Shown here piece by piece: positions 5,664 through 5,676 of a stretch of DNA of 5,676 nt (its first letter is position 1; every line of letters begins with the position of its first letter). The stretch covers positions 1 through 5,676 of the forward strand of contig CAKTYE010000110.1 in assembly GCA_934631985.1 (NCBI GenBank), written 5' to 3'. The notes under the pieces are model-generated. The model saw only the letters and a program-made list of their open reading frames with translations. It was not told where the DNA came from and ran no database searches. Source of the stretch: an uncultured Clostridia bacterium (lineage in GTDB: Bacteria > Bacillota > Clostridia > Christensenellales > Aristaeellaceae). Position numbers and translations under genes: made by a program.

Positions 5664-5676
5664 AATCAAGCCCTCG
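5664..5676 (-). rRNA. rrl: 23S ribosomal RNA, extreme 3' end (rest outside window)
   Basis: The minus strand begins CGAGGGCTTGATT, which matches the conserved last bases of Firmicutes 23S rRNA (CGAGGRCTTRA pattern) that pair with the 23S 5' end. Only about 13 bases are present, so the call depends on the motif and on the 5S just downstream; the exact end is approximate. Confidence 0.8.

Noticed and set aside
5556..5676. Possible tRNA or small gene upstream of 5S
   Set aside because: No cloverleaf or conserved tRNA boxes (such as GGTTCRANYCC) on either strand; the sequence fits a plain 23S-5S spacer.
1..5676. CRISPR array, insertion sequence, prophage or toxin-antitoxin system
   Set aside because: No regularly spaced direct repeats, transposase or integrase motifs or paired small toxin genes were seen; the content is housekeeping genes plus one secreted operon.

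Overview
The window looks like chromosomal DNA from a fairly GC-rich member of the Clostridia (Bacillota), probably a gut or anaerobic lineage such as Oscillospirales or Christensenellales. The pointers are a Clostridia-type class II fructose-bisphosphate aldolase, strong AAGGAGG-type ribosome binding sites, a secreted DUF6273 protein, a Clostridia-type phosphodiester glycosidase domain and a Firmicutes-type 5S rRNA. The lineage is an inference from protein style; no species can be named.

Layout, left to right. Positions 1-374 (+) hold the C-terminal 123 codons of fructose-bisphosphate aldolase, followed by a strong hairpin terminator (403-462). A second terminator (503-548) serves the convergent gene at 556-1971 (-), an uncharacterised FAD-dependent dehydrogenase of the COG2509 type with a four-cysteine cluster. 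That gene has its own promoter (2019-2047), a 5' UTR hairpin and a strong RBS. Next is a two-gene minus-strand operon. It is read from a promoter at 5087-5115 through a small secreted DUF6273 protein (4223-5029) and, with a 4-base ATGA overlap, into a 700-residue secreted protein (2124-4226). The latter joins an N-terminal discoidin-like region, a PIG-L-type N-deacetylase and a NAGPA-type phosphodiester glycosidase. The right edge carries the end of a ribosomal RNA operon, also on the minus strand: the last bases of 23S rRNA, the spacer, 5S rRNA (5438-5555) and its terminator. A double-hairpin, repeat-like element (5257-5302) lies between the rRNA terminator and the DUF6273 operon promoter.

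The aldolase and rRNA are housekeeping. The most unusual unit is the secreted operon. Both products carry signal peptides, and the larger one combines two activities whose families act on amino-sugars: N-deacetylation, and cleavage of sugar phosphodiesters. A plausible inference is that the pair modifies a GlcNAc-containing or phosphodiester-linked glycan at the cell surface. The sequence alone does not show the substrate.
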